A stretch of DNA of 64,000 bases. Source: an uncultured Caulobacterales bacterium. GTDB lineage: Bacteria; Pseudomonadota; Alphaproteobacteria; Caulobacterales; Caulobacteraceae. Each line of letters opens with the position of its first letter. Position 1 is the first letter of the stretch. The stretch covers positions 88,829 through 152,828 of the forward strand of contig CAIMFV010000027.1 in NCBI GenBank assembly GCA_903840435.1. The letters run 5' to 3'. A model generated the notes under the pieces. The model made no database searches and had not been told where the DNA came from. It saw only the letters and a list, made by a program, of their open reading frames with translations. Both the position numbers and the translations under genes were made by a program. Shown here piece after piece: positions 17,105 through 25,712 of the stretch.

Positions 17105-17506
17105 TCAGAAAAAGTCGCAGTCGCCGACCACGGGCTGAACCGCTTCGACGCCGGAGCCCGAAAGTCTTTGCGCCACCCGTGACAGGAGTACGAGGTCAGC
17201 GGCGGCGCGCGGATCGACGCGCCAGCTCGTTTCGATCACCGGTCCCAAGGCGTCGAGGAAGGTCTCAAGCGCTTGCAGCCTTTGCACCAAGGCGTCGAGC
17301 ACTTGGCCCTGTTCCAGCTGTTCCGGCGTCACCATGGCAAAGGGATCGCAAAGAAAACCGCCGACAAGATGTTGCAAGCTATCCGCCGACTTGGCGAGCT
17401 CGCCAACTTCTGCGGCGATGGCCTGGACGACCGACGCAATCGGGGCGCCCGACGGCGCGATATCGTCGAATTGCGAAGAGATGGAAGCCGTTGCGGGTCC
17501 AGCCAT
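17105..17506 (-). CDS. Unknown protein of the chemotaxis cluster (cheU position)
   Basis: A 133-residue acidic, mostly helical protein that I do not recognise. It has long amphipathic helices (about residues 18-60 and 62-95), a DPFAMVTPEQLEQGQVLDALVQRLQALE segment, and a short C-terminal end GDCDFF. The length, helicity and location directly after cheD resemble the position of cheU in the Caulobacter cluster; a CheZ-like phosphatase or CheD/CheY partner role is speculation. ATG 17506 is one base past the cheD stop (17508), and the Hpt gene follows. No signal peptide or membrane segment. Confidence 0.75.
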   Translation of the reverse strand: MAGPATASISSQFDDIAPSGAPIASVVQAIAAEVGELAKSADSLQHLVGGFLCDPFAMVTPEQLEQGQVLDALVQRLQALETFLDALGPVIETSWRVDPRAAADLVLLSRVAQRLSGSGVEAVQPVVGDCDFF

Positions 17507-17507
17507 G

Positions 17508-18077
17508 TCAGAAAAGCTCCACAGCGCCAGAACTTACAGGAGGAGCCGGCGCAGGACGCTTGCGCTCGGTCTCGAAAAGGGTGTCGGTGCTCTTCTCGAC
17601 AAAGAGCTGCCTTACGCGGCCGGAAACGGGCCAAAACTGAATGCGGCGCGCCTGTTCGCCGCCAAGGCTTGAATTCAGAATAGGAATCTTTTCGCGCTGC
17701 AGAAACCGCTCGGCGAAAAGGCCGTTTTGCCGGCCGACATCGGTGAGGCCCGAAACCATGCGGGCCCCGCCAAATATCTTCGCTTCCAGACGGTCACGGC
17801 GCGCGCCTCGGCTCAAAAGCCCATTGACCAAAAGCTCCATGGCGTGGACGCCGTGGCTCATCTGTCCTGATCGGTTGTCATCGCCCGGCAATAAGAAGTG
17901 ATTGAGGCCACCGACCCCGGCGACGGGATCGCGCATGCAGGCCGCGACACAGCTGCCGAGCAAGGTGGTCAAGATGGCATTGGGGTCATCGCTGACCACA
18001 TATTCCCCTTGAATAACGAGAATACGATACTCGCCAGAGGGGGTGTTTGTGTCAGATCTGGCGAGGGAATCTCTCAC
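17508..18077 (-). CDS. cheD: Chemoreceptor glutamine deamidase CheD
   Basis: Deamidates Gln (or demethylates Glu methyl esters) on methyl-accepting chemotaxis proteins and can interact with CheC-type phosphatases. 189 residues; the core carries the catalytic Cys C43 in LLGSCVAACMRD and His H60 in GGLNHFLLP, with Thr37/38 just upstream, matching the Cys-His-Thr triad. KIFGGARMV around residue 100 is also typical. The C-terminal tail after about residue 165 is less conserved. Start overlaps cheY by four bases. No MCP gene is encoded in this cluster, so receptors are elsewhere. Confidence 0.93.
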   Translation of the reverse strand: MRDSLARSDTNTPSGEYRILVIQGEYVVSDDPNAILTTLLGSCVAACMRDPVAGVGGLNHFLLPGDDNRSGQMSHGVHAMELLVNGLLSRGARRDRLEAKIFGGARMVSGLTDVGRQNGLFAERFLQREKIPILNSSLGGEQARRIQFWPVSGRVRQLFVEKSTDTLFETERKRPAPAPPVSSGAVELF

Positions 18078-18463
18078 GTAAGCGCGCCCGTGACCGACTC
18101 GATCTTTTCCTTCAGCGTCGCAACGGTGAAAGGTTTGACGAGGTAATTGTTGACGCCGAATTGCACTGCCCTCTGCACCAATTCCTTATCGGCACGACCG
18201 GTCAGCATGATCACCCCAATTTTGGAGATGGGAGGGTGAGCGCGGATGGCCCGCAACAGCCCAAGACCGTCGAGGCGCGGCATGTTAAAGTCGGTTATCA
18301 CCAGATTGGTGGGTCGGGTGATCAGAGCCTTAAGCCCTGCCTCACCATCAGCAGCCTCTTCAATCTGAGTGAATCCAAGCTGTTGCAAACCAGACCGCAC
18401 AAGTGACCTTATGGTCATCTGGTCATCAACCACCAAAACGCTGATCGACGATGCAGCGGGCAT
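18074..18463 (-). CDS. cheY: Chemotaxis response regulator CheY (second copy)
   Basis: Single receiver domain, 129 residues. Phosphoacceptor D58 (ITDFNMPRLDG), acidic pair D13/D14, conserved Thr T88 (MLTGRA) and Lys K110 (YLVKPF) are all present. It would be phosphorylated by CheA-P and bind the flagellar motor or serve as a phosphate sink. The C-terminal helix ends in SVTGALT. Overlaps cheB by one base at its start and cheD by four at its end. It differs clearly from the other CheY at 23250-23615, so the two probably have separate roles. Confidence 0.93.
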   Translation of the reverse strand: MPAASSISVLVVDDQMTIRSLVRSGLQQLGFTQIEEAADGEAGLKALITRPTNLVITDFNMPRLDGLGLLRAIRAHPPISKIGVIMLTGRADKELVQRAVQFGVNNYLVKPFTVATLKEKIESVTGALT

Positions 18464-19530
18464 CAGTGGGCCTCCGCCGTATTAAGGTTGCAAACTGACA
18501 GGATGGTCGCGGCCATCCGCTCCAGCGGCGCTTGCTTTTGGGCCGCGCCAATCTCTACAGCCGCCTTGGGCATGCCATAGACGACACAGGTCGCCTCATC
18601 TTGCGCCACGGTCGCCGCCCCGGCCTCGCGCATGGCCAAAAGTCCCCGCGCCCCGTCGCGCCCCATGCCGGTGAGAATGGCGCCAATCGCGCGTGCGCCA
18701 GCGGTCTTGGCCACCGAATGGAACAAGACATCGACCGAGGGACGATGGCCGTTAACCGGATCGGTGTCGATCAACCGACAGCGCATCTGGCCACCGCCAG
18801 TGATTTCCAAATGGGTCGCGCCGCCTGGGGCCAGATAGACGCGGCCAGTCTCTAAGGGCGCCCCGTCAGTGGCTTCACTCACCTGGGCGAGCGATGCCCG
18901 GTTTAGCCGCTCCGCAAAGCTGCGGGTAAAGGTTGCCGGCATGTGCTGGGTAATGACCGTCGGCGGGCAGTTGGCCGGAAACCGCGAAATGACGCTCAAC
19001 AGGGCTTCGACACCGCCTGTCGAGGCGCCCAAGGCGATCACGCGTCCATCGGAACGGAAATTCGCGGTGCCTGGGCCCTGCACGGGCGCCGCAGAGCGAC
19101 CGGGTGCTGCCGCCGCACCCAAGGGCCGCAGTTTGGCGCGTGCCGCCGCCTTGACCTTCTCTGGCAGGCCCGCAAAGGCCTGAATGGCTTCCCCGACACT
19201 GCCCGTTGGCTTGGCGACGCAGTCCACCGCGCCAAACTCCAACGCGGTCAAGGTCGCAACGGCTCCGGCCTTGGTCAGGGTCGAGACCATGATCACCGGC
19301 GTCGGCCGCAGGCGCATGATCTTTTCCAGAAAATCGAGGCCGTTCATGTTGGGCATCTCGATATCGAGCGTCACCACATCTGGATTGAGCGACTTGATCG
19401 CTTCCCGGGCTTCCAAAGGATCGCCCGCCTGTCCGACCACTTCGATTTCGGGGTCCTGTTGCAACGCCGCAGAGATCAGCCCGCGCATGGTGGCACTGTC
19501 GTCAACGATCAGGGTGCGAATGCGCTTCAT
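18463..19530 (-). CDS. cheB: Chemotaxis methylesterase/glutaminase CheB
   Basis: Removes methyl groups from chemoreceptors for adaptation. 355 residues: receiver domain 1-120 with D56 (TLDIEMP) and K107 (CVAKP), a linker rich in Ala/Pro/Gly, then the esterase domain with S170 ([10 protein letters not shown]), H196 (ITQHMP) and D292 ([10 protein letters not shown]). Phosphorylation by CheA relieves inhibition of the esterase. ATG at 19530 gives the canonical N terminus [15 protein letters not shown]; the frame continues upstream into cheR and was not used. Two bases separate it from the cheR stop. Confidence 0.95.
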   Translation of the reverse strand: MKRIRTLIVDDSATMRGLISAALQQDPEIEVVGQAGDPLEAREAIKSLNPDVVTLDIEMPNMNGLDFLEKIMRLRPTPVIMVSTLTKAGAVATLTALEFGAVDCVAKPTGSVGEAIQAFAGLPEKVKAAARAKLRPLGAAAAPGRSAAPVQGPGTANFRSDGRVIALGASTGGVEALLSVISRFPANCPPTVITQHMPATFTRSFAERLNRASLAQVSEATDGAPLETGRVYLAPGGATHLEITGGGQMRCRLIDTDPVNGHRPSVDVLFHSVAKTAGARAIGAILTGMGRDGARGLLAMREAGAATVAQDEATCVVYGMPKAAVEIGAAQKQAPLERMAATILSVCNLNTAEAH

Positions 19531-19532
19531 GT

Positions 19533-20426
19533 TTAGACGCCTCCCTTGAACTTGTAGGTGGTGAGGCCATCCGGCGATAACCGCGCAACCGCAGGCCCGG
19601 TCACCCGTTCCGAGTGTCCAATATAGAGCCGCGCGTCTGGGTTCATCAGCGGAACAAAGCGCCCCCAAATTCGGGACTGGGTCGCCTCTTCAAAATAGAT
19701 CACCACGTTTCGGCAAAAAATCGCGTCAAACCGGCCCTTCATCGGCCAGTCGCCGATCAGGTTGAGCTCGCGGAAGGCCACCAGCTTGCGCATAGTGTCT
19801 TTGACCGACCAAGCCTTGCCACCGCGCTCTGCTGTCACTGGATCAAAATAGGCGCGCAACTGGTCGGGCTCGACACCCACCACCAGTTCATCGCCATAGA
19901 TGCCTTCCCGGCCAAAGGCGACGACGTTTGGATCAATGTCGGTCGCCAAGATCTTGATATCCATATCGGCCGCATTTGGCGCCATGGCCAAAAGGGTCAT
20001 GGCGATGGAATAGGGCTCCTGGCCGCTGGAACAGGCCGCCGACCACAGCCGAACCTTGCCACCCCGGCGCGCGGATTCGAGGAGTTTCGGCAGCACCTCA
20101 TTGCGCAAATGCTCAAAATGATGCGGCTCGCGGAAAAAGCGGGTGACGTTGGTCGTCAGGGAGGCCAGCATCTTTTGCCGCTCATCGCCACCATCGGAAC
20201 TGGCGACGAGTGCGCAATACTCAGCAAAGCTTTCCAGGCCAAGGACGCGCAGGCGCTTGGCCAAGCGCGAATAGACCAAGGTTGCCTTAGATTCCGTCAA
20301 GGCGATCCCAGCGTCGGAATGGATCATTCCGGCGATGGCGCGAAAGTCCTCCAGCGTGAAGTGAAACTCACCTTCCACGATGGCGGGCGTCGCCCGGTGG
20401 CGATCAAGAGCGGCTGCTGACACCAC
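19533..20426 (-). CDS. cheR: Chemotaxis methyltransferase CheR
   Basis: Methylates glutamates on chemoreceptors with S-adenosylmethionine. 297 residues; N-terminal helical CheR domain (25-95), then the SAM domain with [39 protein letters not shown], and [13 protein letters not shown]. It ends with YIGHSERV, a conserved motif. No C-terminal NWETF-docking TPR extension. The start is GTG at 20426, with a second GTG immediately after; the preceding cheW stop lies two bases away, so reinitiation is likely. Part of the tightly packed leftward operon. Confidence 0.94.
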   Translation of the reverse strand: MVSAAALDRHRATPAIVEGEFHFTLEDFRAIAGMIHSDAGIALTESKATLVYSRLAKRLRVLGLESFAEYCALVASSDGGDERQKMLASLTTNVTRFFREPHHFEHLRNEVLPKLLESARRGGKVRLWSAACSSGQEPYSIAMTLLAMAPNAADMDIKILATDIDPNVVAFGREGIYGDELVVGVEPDQLRAYFDPVTAERGGKAWSVKDTMRKLVAFRELNLIGDWPMKGRFDAIFCRNVVIYFEEATQSRIWGRFVPLMNPDARLYIGHSERVTGPAVARLSPDGLTTYKFKGGV

Positions 20427-20428
20427 GA

Positions 20429-20938
20429 CTAGGCCGCCATATTCGCGTGATCGTCGGTCTCGCCGTCGTCCAGCGCTTCCGGCAGGACGTGGTCAAGGGA
20501 AATCAGGCTGATCATCCGTCCATCAAGGGTCAGAAGACCTTTGACAAAAACCTTGACGGTCTCACAGGCCACATCCGGCGTTTCTTGAACCGTGGCCTCG
20601 CCCGGCATGATGATGTCGCAAACCGCATCAACCAGGAGGCCCACCTGCTGTTCCTTAATCCGGGTCACGATGATGACGTGCCTGTCGGAGGGGTCGGTGG
20701 TCTCCAAGCCCATGCGCGCACCAAGATCGACGATGGGCAGGACCGCGCCGCGCAGATTGATGACGCCCTTGATGAAGTTGGGCGTCTGGGGAAGCATGGT
20801 GGCGGCGGTCCAGCCACGAATTTCACGCACCGCCATGACGTCCACGCAAAACTCCTGATCGCCGATCAAAAACGAGATCAGCTCATTGCGATTTTTCGCT
20901 TCGGTACGGGCGGATTTTTGGGCTTTCGCGTCAGTCAT
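20429..20938 (-). CDS. cheW: Chemotaxis coupling protein CheW
   Basis: Scaffold linking chemoreceptors to CheA at the polar array. 169 residues; the CheW SH3-like domain spans about 18-155 and shows FLIGDQEFCVDVMAVREI, FIKGVINLRGAVLPIVDL and VGLLVDAVCDI. The N terminus is Lys/Ala-rich, and the C terminus is an acidic tail (DDGETDDHANMAA). ATG 20938 is five bases past the cheA stop. A longer frame reading back to 21019 overlaps cheA and is not supported. Confidence 0.94.
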   Translation of the reverse strand: MTDAKAQKSARTEAKNRNELISFLIGDQEFCVDVMAVREIRGWTAATMLPQTPNFIKGVINLRGAVLPIVDLGARMGLETTDPSDRHVIIVTRIKEQQVGLLVDAVCDIIMPGEATVQETPDVACETVKVFVKGLLTLDGRMISLISLDHVLPEALDDGETDDHANMAA

Positions 20939-20942
20939 CGGG

Positions 20943-23216
20943 TCACCCTGCCTTGAGGAGGGACGGCGCAGGCGCCGCAAGTTCGGTTTGCGCCGAGGGT
21001 CCAGAGGCGGCTCTTTCAAGCGGCTTCGGCACCATCACCGCATCGACATCGAGGATCAGCGCCACACGCCCATCGCCAAGGATGGTGGCGGCTGCAATGC
21101 CCGGCACGGGACGGTAATTGGCTTCGAGGCTCTTGATCACCACTTGGCGCTGGCCTTGGATCGCATCGACGAGCAAGGCCGCGCGTGCGCCTCCCTCGCC
21201 TTCCACCAACAGCGCCACACTTTCCGTCGGCGAGGGGCTGTTTTGGCGATAGCCGAGGGCGCGGCCAATATCGATCAAGGGCACATGGGTGTCGCGGATT
21301 GCGATCACCGAAGCGTTTGGCCCCAATTGGCGCACATCCCCAGACTTGGGCTGCAGGCTTTCGATAATGGCGGTCAAAGGCGCCACCAGGGTTTGGCCCG
21401 CCACCGTCACCACCATGCCGTCGAGAACGGCCAGGGTCAGCGGCAAGGACAGGGTAAAGGTCGAGCCTTGACCGGGCCGCGAGGAAATCGTGATCCGACC
21501 GCCGAGGGACTGGATCGAACGGCGCACCACATCCATGCCGACGCCGCGCCCGGAAATGTCGGAAATGGTCGTAGCGGTCGAGAAGCCGGGCATGAAGATC
21601 AGGTTGTCGATTTCATCATCCGACATATTGGCTTCAGCCGAGATCAAGCCCTTGTCGATAGCAATTTGCCGCACCTTTGGACGGTTGATGCCGCGTCCAT
21701 CATCGACAATCTCGATCACAATGCGACCCGAACGATGCAGCGCCGCCAATCGAACCAGACCTTCGCGGGGCTTGCCCGCCGCCACCCGTTCTTCCGGCGT
21801 TTCCAGGCCATGGTCGATGGCGTTGCGGATCATGTGGGTCAGCGGATCGCTGAGCCGCTCGATGACGGTCTTGTCGACCTCGGTGCCTTCGCCGTCCATG
21901 ACAAGGCGGACTTCCTTGCCCGTCATGGCGGCAATTTCGCGCACCAAACGCGGCATGCGTTGGAAGACCGACTTCACCGGCTGGGCGCGAATGGCCATAA
22001 CGCTGTCTTGGATTTCGCGGGTCAGGTGTTCGAGGTCGTCAAGGCCCATGGCGACCGAAGAGGCGCGCTGTAAGCCACATTCGGCGACGCGCTGGGCCAA
22101 CATGGCTTGGTTGATAACCAATTCGCCGACCAGATCGATCAGCCGATCAACCCGCTCAAGATCGACCCGAATGGTTTGCGGCGACCCGCCCGCTTCGCGT
22201 GTGGCGGCCTGTGCCTTGGCGTCGAGCGCCACTTCCTTAGCCTTTGAGGCGTCAGGGCTCGCAGCCTTTGCGGGCTCAAGACTGGCAGGCGCCGGGGCCG
22301 CAGCTTGGGGAATGACCGCTTCTTGCGCTTGCCGGATCAGGGCCATGACGTCGACCTCGGGCTGAGTGGCGTCAATTTCCGGCGCGGCTGTCGCAGCGGC
22401 GGCGGATTGGGCCGCGGGCTCGACAATATCAAGGTAGCAATCGCCCTCGACCCATTCGAACACTTCGCGCACGGCGGCGATATCAGCCTTGGGCGCGGTC
22501 AGGGTGACCCGCCAGCCGAGATAGGCGTCTTCGGGGTTCATTTCCGCCAAATTGGGCAGGCCTGATCCATCGACCTCGACGGCCACCTCACCCAGACGCG
22601 CCAATTCGCGGATCAACAAGCCCGGCTCATTGGCCTTTTGGTACAGCGCGGCTTGCGGATAAAAGCGGATAATAAAGCTACGCCCACTGGGCTCAGGCGC
22701 GACCTCAGCGACAGGCGCTTCCGTTGCCGGCGCCTCGCTTGCCGGCGCCTCATCAAAGCTGACCATCAGGGGCTTGAAATCGAAATCGCCAAAGCCGTCA
22801 TCGGCTTCAGCTGCAGACCCGCCGCCCTCGCCGCCGCCAGCCAGGGCTTCGAGCTCTTCGGCCATGGCATGGGAGCGGGCTTCGTCCACCTCGCCACCAT
22901 CGCGCGCCGCACGAACATGGTCGGCCAGAATATCCGCCGAGCGCAACAGGAGCTTCAGCACATCCTGATCCGGCGTGATCGCGCCGCCGCGCACCAGGTC
23001 GAGCGCGGTCTCAAAAACGTGGCTGAACCGGACGAGGGCCTCGAGACTAAACGCCCCAGCTCCGCCCTTGATTGAGTGGACCGCCCGAAAGACGGCATTG
23101 ACGATCTCGGAGTCGGTATCGCCTGCCTCCATGGCCAACAGCCCGCTCTCCAGCTCGGCGAGCTGCTCCTCACACTCCTGAAAGAAGGTGACCTTGATGG
23201 CGGCGAGAGGATCCAT
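20943..23216 (-). CDS. cheA: Chemotaxis histidine kinase CheA
   Basis: Receptor-coupled kinase that phosphorylates CheY and CheB. 757 residues: P1 Hpt domain with H47 (VHSIKGGAGAF), an acidic/Ala linker, a P2-like alpha/beta region about 180-270 with SFIIRFYPQAALY, a low-complexity linker, dimerisation P3 (about 350-410), the ATPase P4 with N and G boxes (HMIRNAIDHGLE, DDGRGIN, GRGVGMDVV), and the CheW-like P5 (from about 610). ATG 23216 was preferred; a TTG at 23234 is the next in-frame start. The P2 region differs from enterobacterial CheA, as is usual in alphaproteobacteria. Confidence 0.95.
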   Translation of the reverse strand: MDPLAAIKVTFFQECEEQLAELESGLLAMEAGDTDSEIVNAVFRAVHSIKGGAGAFSLEALVRFSHVFETALDLVRGGAITPDQDVLKLLLRSADILADHVRAARDGGEVDEARSHAMAEELEALAGGGEGGGSAAEADDGFGDFDFKPLMVSFDEAPASEAPATEAPVAEVAPEPSGRSFIIRFYPQAALYQKANEPGLLIRELARLGEVAVEVDGSGLPNLAEMNPEDAYLGWRVTLTAPKADIAAVREVFEWVEGDCYLDIVEPAAQSAAAATAAPEIDATQPEVDVMALIRQAQEAVIPQAAAPAPASLEPAKAASPDASKAKEVALDAKAQAATREAGGSPQTIRVDLERVDRLIDLVGELVINQAMLAQRVAECGLQRASSVAMGLDDLEHLTREIQDSVMAIRAQPVKSVFQRMPRLVREIAAMTGKEVRLVMDGEGTEVDKTVIERLSDPLTHMIRNAIDHGLETPEERVAAGKPREGLVRLAALHRSGRIVIEIVDDGRGINRPKVRQIAIDKGLISAEANMSDDEIDNLIFMPGFSTATTISDISGRGVGMDVVRRSIQSLGGRITISSRPGQGSTFTLSLPLTLAVLDGMVVTVAGQTLVAPLTAIIESLQPKSGDVRQLGPNASVIAIRDTHVPLIDIGRALGYRQNSPSPTESVALLVEGEGGARAALLVDAIQGQRQVVIKSLEANYRPVPGIAAATILGDGRVALILDVDAVMVPKPLERAASGPSAQTELAAPAPSLLKAG

Positions 23217-23249
23217 GGCGACGTCCAAACTCAAGCGGAGACGGTTAGA

Positions 23250-23615
23250 TTAGGCAGCGACGCGGCGAATGGCGTCGATCAACTTGTCCGGATTGAAGGG
23301 TTTGACGATCCAGCCTGTGGCACCAGCATCCCGTGCACGCTGCTTTTTCGCCGCGTCGCTTTCGGTGGTCAGCACCAGGATCGGCGTGGCGCGGTGCTTT
23401 TCATTGCCGCGCACACCTTCAATAAAACCAAAGCCGTCGAGCCTTGGCATATTGATGTCGGTAATGATGATGTCGGCCTGCGCCTTGTCGAGCGCTTCTA
23501 GGCCATCCAGCCCATCCACGGCCTGGACCACGCGGAAACCAGCCTCGGTCAAGGCCAGATGCAGCATGTCACGCATGGTTCGGCTGTCATCGACAGTCAA
23601 AATAGTCTTTGTCAC
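23250..23615 (-). CDS. cheY: Chemotaxis response regulator CheY (first copy)
   Basis: A 121-residue single receiver. The phosphoacceptor is D53 (IITDINMPRLDG), with D9/D10 (TVDDSRTMR), Thr in LTTES and Lys in WIVKPFNPDKL. This is the classical CheY pattern, closer to motor-binding CheY than the downstream copy. ATG 23615 overlaps the stop of the upstream STAS gene by four bases, and cheA begins 33 bases downstream, so translation is coupled along the operon. Confidence 0.94.
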   Translation of the reverse strand: MTKTILTVDDSRTMRDMLHLALTEAGFRVVQAVDGLDGLEALDKAQADIIITDINMPRLDGFGFIEGVRGNEKHRATPILVLTTESDAAKKQRARDAGATGWIVKPFNPDKLIDAIRRVAA

Positions 23616-23911
23616 GGACGAGGCTCCTCGAGTGCGGCGGCTTCTAGGTGCGGTGCGCCGAAAAGTTGCAGGGCTTTCAGAAAATCTTCCGAAGGTTCGA
23701 CAATACGAAAATCATTGGCGTCAGAGCGCCATGTGGATTTGGCCGACATCAAGACTTGCAGGCCAAGCCCGCCAAGCCGCGTCACATCGCGCGCATCGAC
23801 ATCCAAAGGCCGCCCACGCACCGCCAAAAACTCGGCCTGCAAGGCGCCAACCGCTTTCAGATCAACCACAGACGGGAGGCGGACCACCGCACACTCGGCG
23901 TCAGTACTCAT
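23612..23911 (-). CDS. STAS-domain protein, first gene of the chemotaxis operon
   Basis: A 99-residue protein with a SpoIIAA-like STAS fold: beta strand AVVRLPSVVDL, then DARDVTRLGGLGLQVLMSA, and an FRIVEPSEDFLKALQLFGA ending. The Ser/Thr phosphorylated in anti-anti-sigma factors is Gly here (RLGGLGLQ), so it likely acts by binding, not phosphorylation. In Caulobacter the gene at this position is called cheX. ATG 23911 has AGGGGG 5 bases upstream; the frame continues upstream to 23998 without a site. It probably opens the operon, with its promoter in the region beyond 23912. Confidence 0.78.
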   Translation of the reverse strand: MSTDAECAVVRLPSVVDLKAVGALQAEFLAVRGRPLDVDARDVTRLGGLGLQVLMSAKSTWRSDANDFRIVEPSEDFLKALQLFGAPHLEAAALEEPRP

Positions 23912-24306
23912 TAACACCCCCTGTAAACTCCACTGCAGCGACCCTAGCCTTATGAAGGTTAATAAAGTTTTCGCGACCAACCGGTTTGGAGACCGCAAGG
24001 ACTGGACATCGCCCCACTGAACAAATCTATGAACTGTGGAACCAACGACCGTCGCCCTTGACGACTTCAGTTGCGCTTATCGTGACAACCGACCATGAAC
24101 GCCCGGTTACTTCTGAGGCCGTTAAACCCTAAAGGCGCCTGAATTTTTTGAGCGGGCCGTGTACGCCCGCGACCGAGCGCTTCAAAACCGGCCGAGCGAT
24201 CCCAATGACGGCGAAGGCCCGCTGCGTCCGGTTTTTCCTTGCATCGCGCCCCATTACCCTATAATTCCGCCGCTTCCTTGCTGCGGGCCTCGGCGCGCAC
24301 CAAGAC
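23912..24306. other. Intergenic region between the chemotaxis operon and tRNA-Lys
   Basis: About 395 bases without a credible gene. The left part should contain the leftward promoter of the chemotaxis operon, including a CCTTCATAAGG inverted repeat near 23950-23960 and an A/T-rich stretch around 23960-23975, but no clear -35/-10 pair. The right part carries the candidate tRNA promoter. Confidence 0.5.
24239..24265 (+). promoter_or_regulatory. Candidate promoter of tRNA-Lys
   Basis: TTGCAT at 24239-24244 and an exact TATAAT at 24260-24265 with a 15-base spacer, which is short. The predicted start would be about 35 bases before the mature tRNA 5 prime end. Confidence 0.45.
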
Positions 24307-24382
<76 letters not shown>

Positions 24383-24480
24383 TTTTGTTTTCATCAAACA
24401 ATTGAGTGGTTTTGGTCTCAGGAATTGAGGCCGACACCAACGGTGTCTCCGTCACGCCCGTCTGGCACGGCAGAGCCCCA

Positions 24481-25488
24481 TCAGCGTCCCTCCACCGGAT
24501 CGCCGAACATGGCCCGCCATTGGGGAACGTAGCGAGGATCGTGGGTGGTGATGGCGTGGAACGGGTTAGACGCGTTGGCGCCTCTGGCCTGCATCGGCAG
24601 ATCGTGTTGGAAGACGAAGATGTGGTCGCGAGGGATGTTGAGCGCCTGATAGGCGTTGGCGATTAGTCGAGCGGTGTTTTCCCGTTCATGATACTCAGCA
24701 AACCACCGGTCTCGAGGTGTTTGGCTCGGCTCATAGAGCCAGGGCGCTGGATGTTGATCTTGGCCCGTGGTGTCCCAGGGACTGGAAAACAGGACGACCC
24801 GATCTACCGGATGGCGATGGGCGAGATAGGCCGCCATGCCAGCGCCTTGCGAAAGACCGGAAAGCACCAAGCGCGGCCAGTTCGGATCTCCATTGACAAG
24901 GTATTGGTCCCAGCCTGCGTCTGGATAGTGTCGGCCAAGCCAGGTGAGCGCCGCGCGCAATCTCGGGACAATGGCTTCGGCGGGGGGATTGGTTTCCTGA
25001 TCAAACCCGCCCTCTCCCGTGGTACGCATCTCGCGAAATCGCTGCGAGCAGTTGGGATCTGGGTCGCGTGGGCAGACCTGAGAAATCGACGGCTTGTCAT
25101 TATAGGTCAGAACTAGCGCCCGATAGCCAAGGCGGGCGACAAAGTTTCCTATAATGCTCGTGGGGCTTGGCGTGCCGGCTGTTCCTGGCAGATAGACCAC
25201 CAAGGGCGTCGATTTGGGCGCCGCCGGATTTAAGATGGCGTAGCTCGGTTGATCATAGTTCCGCACGCGGCTGTCGGCTTGCGACGGGATTACTGCATAG
25301 ACTTGCAAGTCTGAATTGCCGTTTTCGGCGGAGAAGGACGGCGCAGCGCGGGCGGCCTGTAATAGGCTTGTCGTTGATGCCAAGACCGCAACCACAAGAC
25401 CAAGCCTGAAAGCCCTCGCCGTGGCGCGGCGGCGCGCGTCCCGCATCGATGCTGCCATTCGGAAAAAACGCGGACCCAACACTGTCAT
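24481..25488 (-). CDS. Secreted alpha/beta-hydrolase (BPSS1187-like)
   Basis: A 335-residue exported protein with a signal peptide (Arg-rich start, then hydrophobic LGLVVAVLASTTSLLQ, cleaved around ARA-AP). The hydrolase fold shows VVYLPGTAGTPSP (oxyanion region), the nucleophile elbow GLSQGAG and a late FHAITTHDPRY segment that could supply His. Two Cys in QVCPRDPDPNCSQ may form a disulfide. Substrate unknown; the family is described only as putative hydrolases. ATG 25488 follows GGAG by 8 bases; internal ATGs at 25458 and 25446 are weaker. Single gene, divergent from the amidohydrolase. Confidence 0.75.
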   Translation of the reverse strand: MTVLGPRFFRMAASMRDARRRATARAFRLGLVVAVLASTTSLLQAARAAPSFSAENGNSDLQVYAVIPSQADSRVRNYDQPSYAILNPAAPKSTPLVVYLPGTAGTPSPTSIIGNFVARLGYRALVLTYNDKPSISQVCPRDPDPNCSQRFREMRTTGEGGFDQETNPPAEAIVPRLRAALTWLGRHYPDAGWDQYLVNGDPNWPRLVLSGLSQGAGMAAYLAHRHPVDRVVLFSSPWDTTGQDQHPAPWLYEPSQTPRDRWFAEYHERENTARLIANAYQALNIPRDHIFVFQHDLPMQARGANASNPFHAITTHDPRYVPQWRAMFGDPVEGR

Positions 25489-25712
25489 CTTCGCAACTCC
25501 GCTTCGCCGCGCTTCAGACCACGCATTGACGGGTTGGCTAGTCGCCGCGCTGTGAATGCCGCATGAACATCGGAAAAAGTCGCTGGGGCCACCCCTCGCT
25601 TTTAGGGACTTATGTGCGCATGCTAGATGGGCACAACATCAAGAAGGGTGTCGCAGCAAACACGCCGACCGGTGAATCGGTCAGCGACGCGGCGTTACGG
25701 GGAGAGAGCGCG

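Noticed and set aside
20886..22073. Plus-strand 395-codon open frame
   Set aside because: It lies antisense to cheW and cheA, a product of GC-rich codon bias; composition is His/Arg-rich and without domain.
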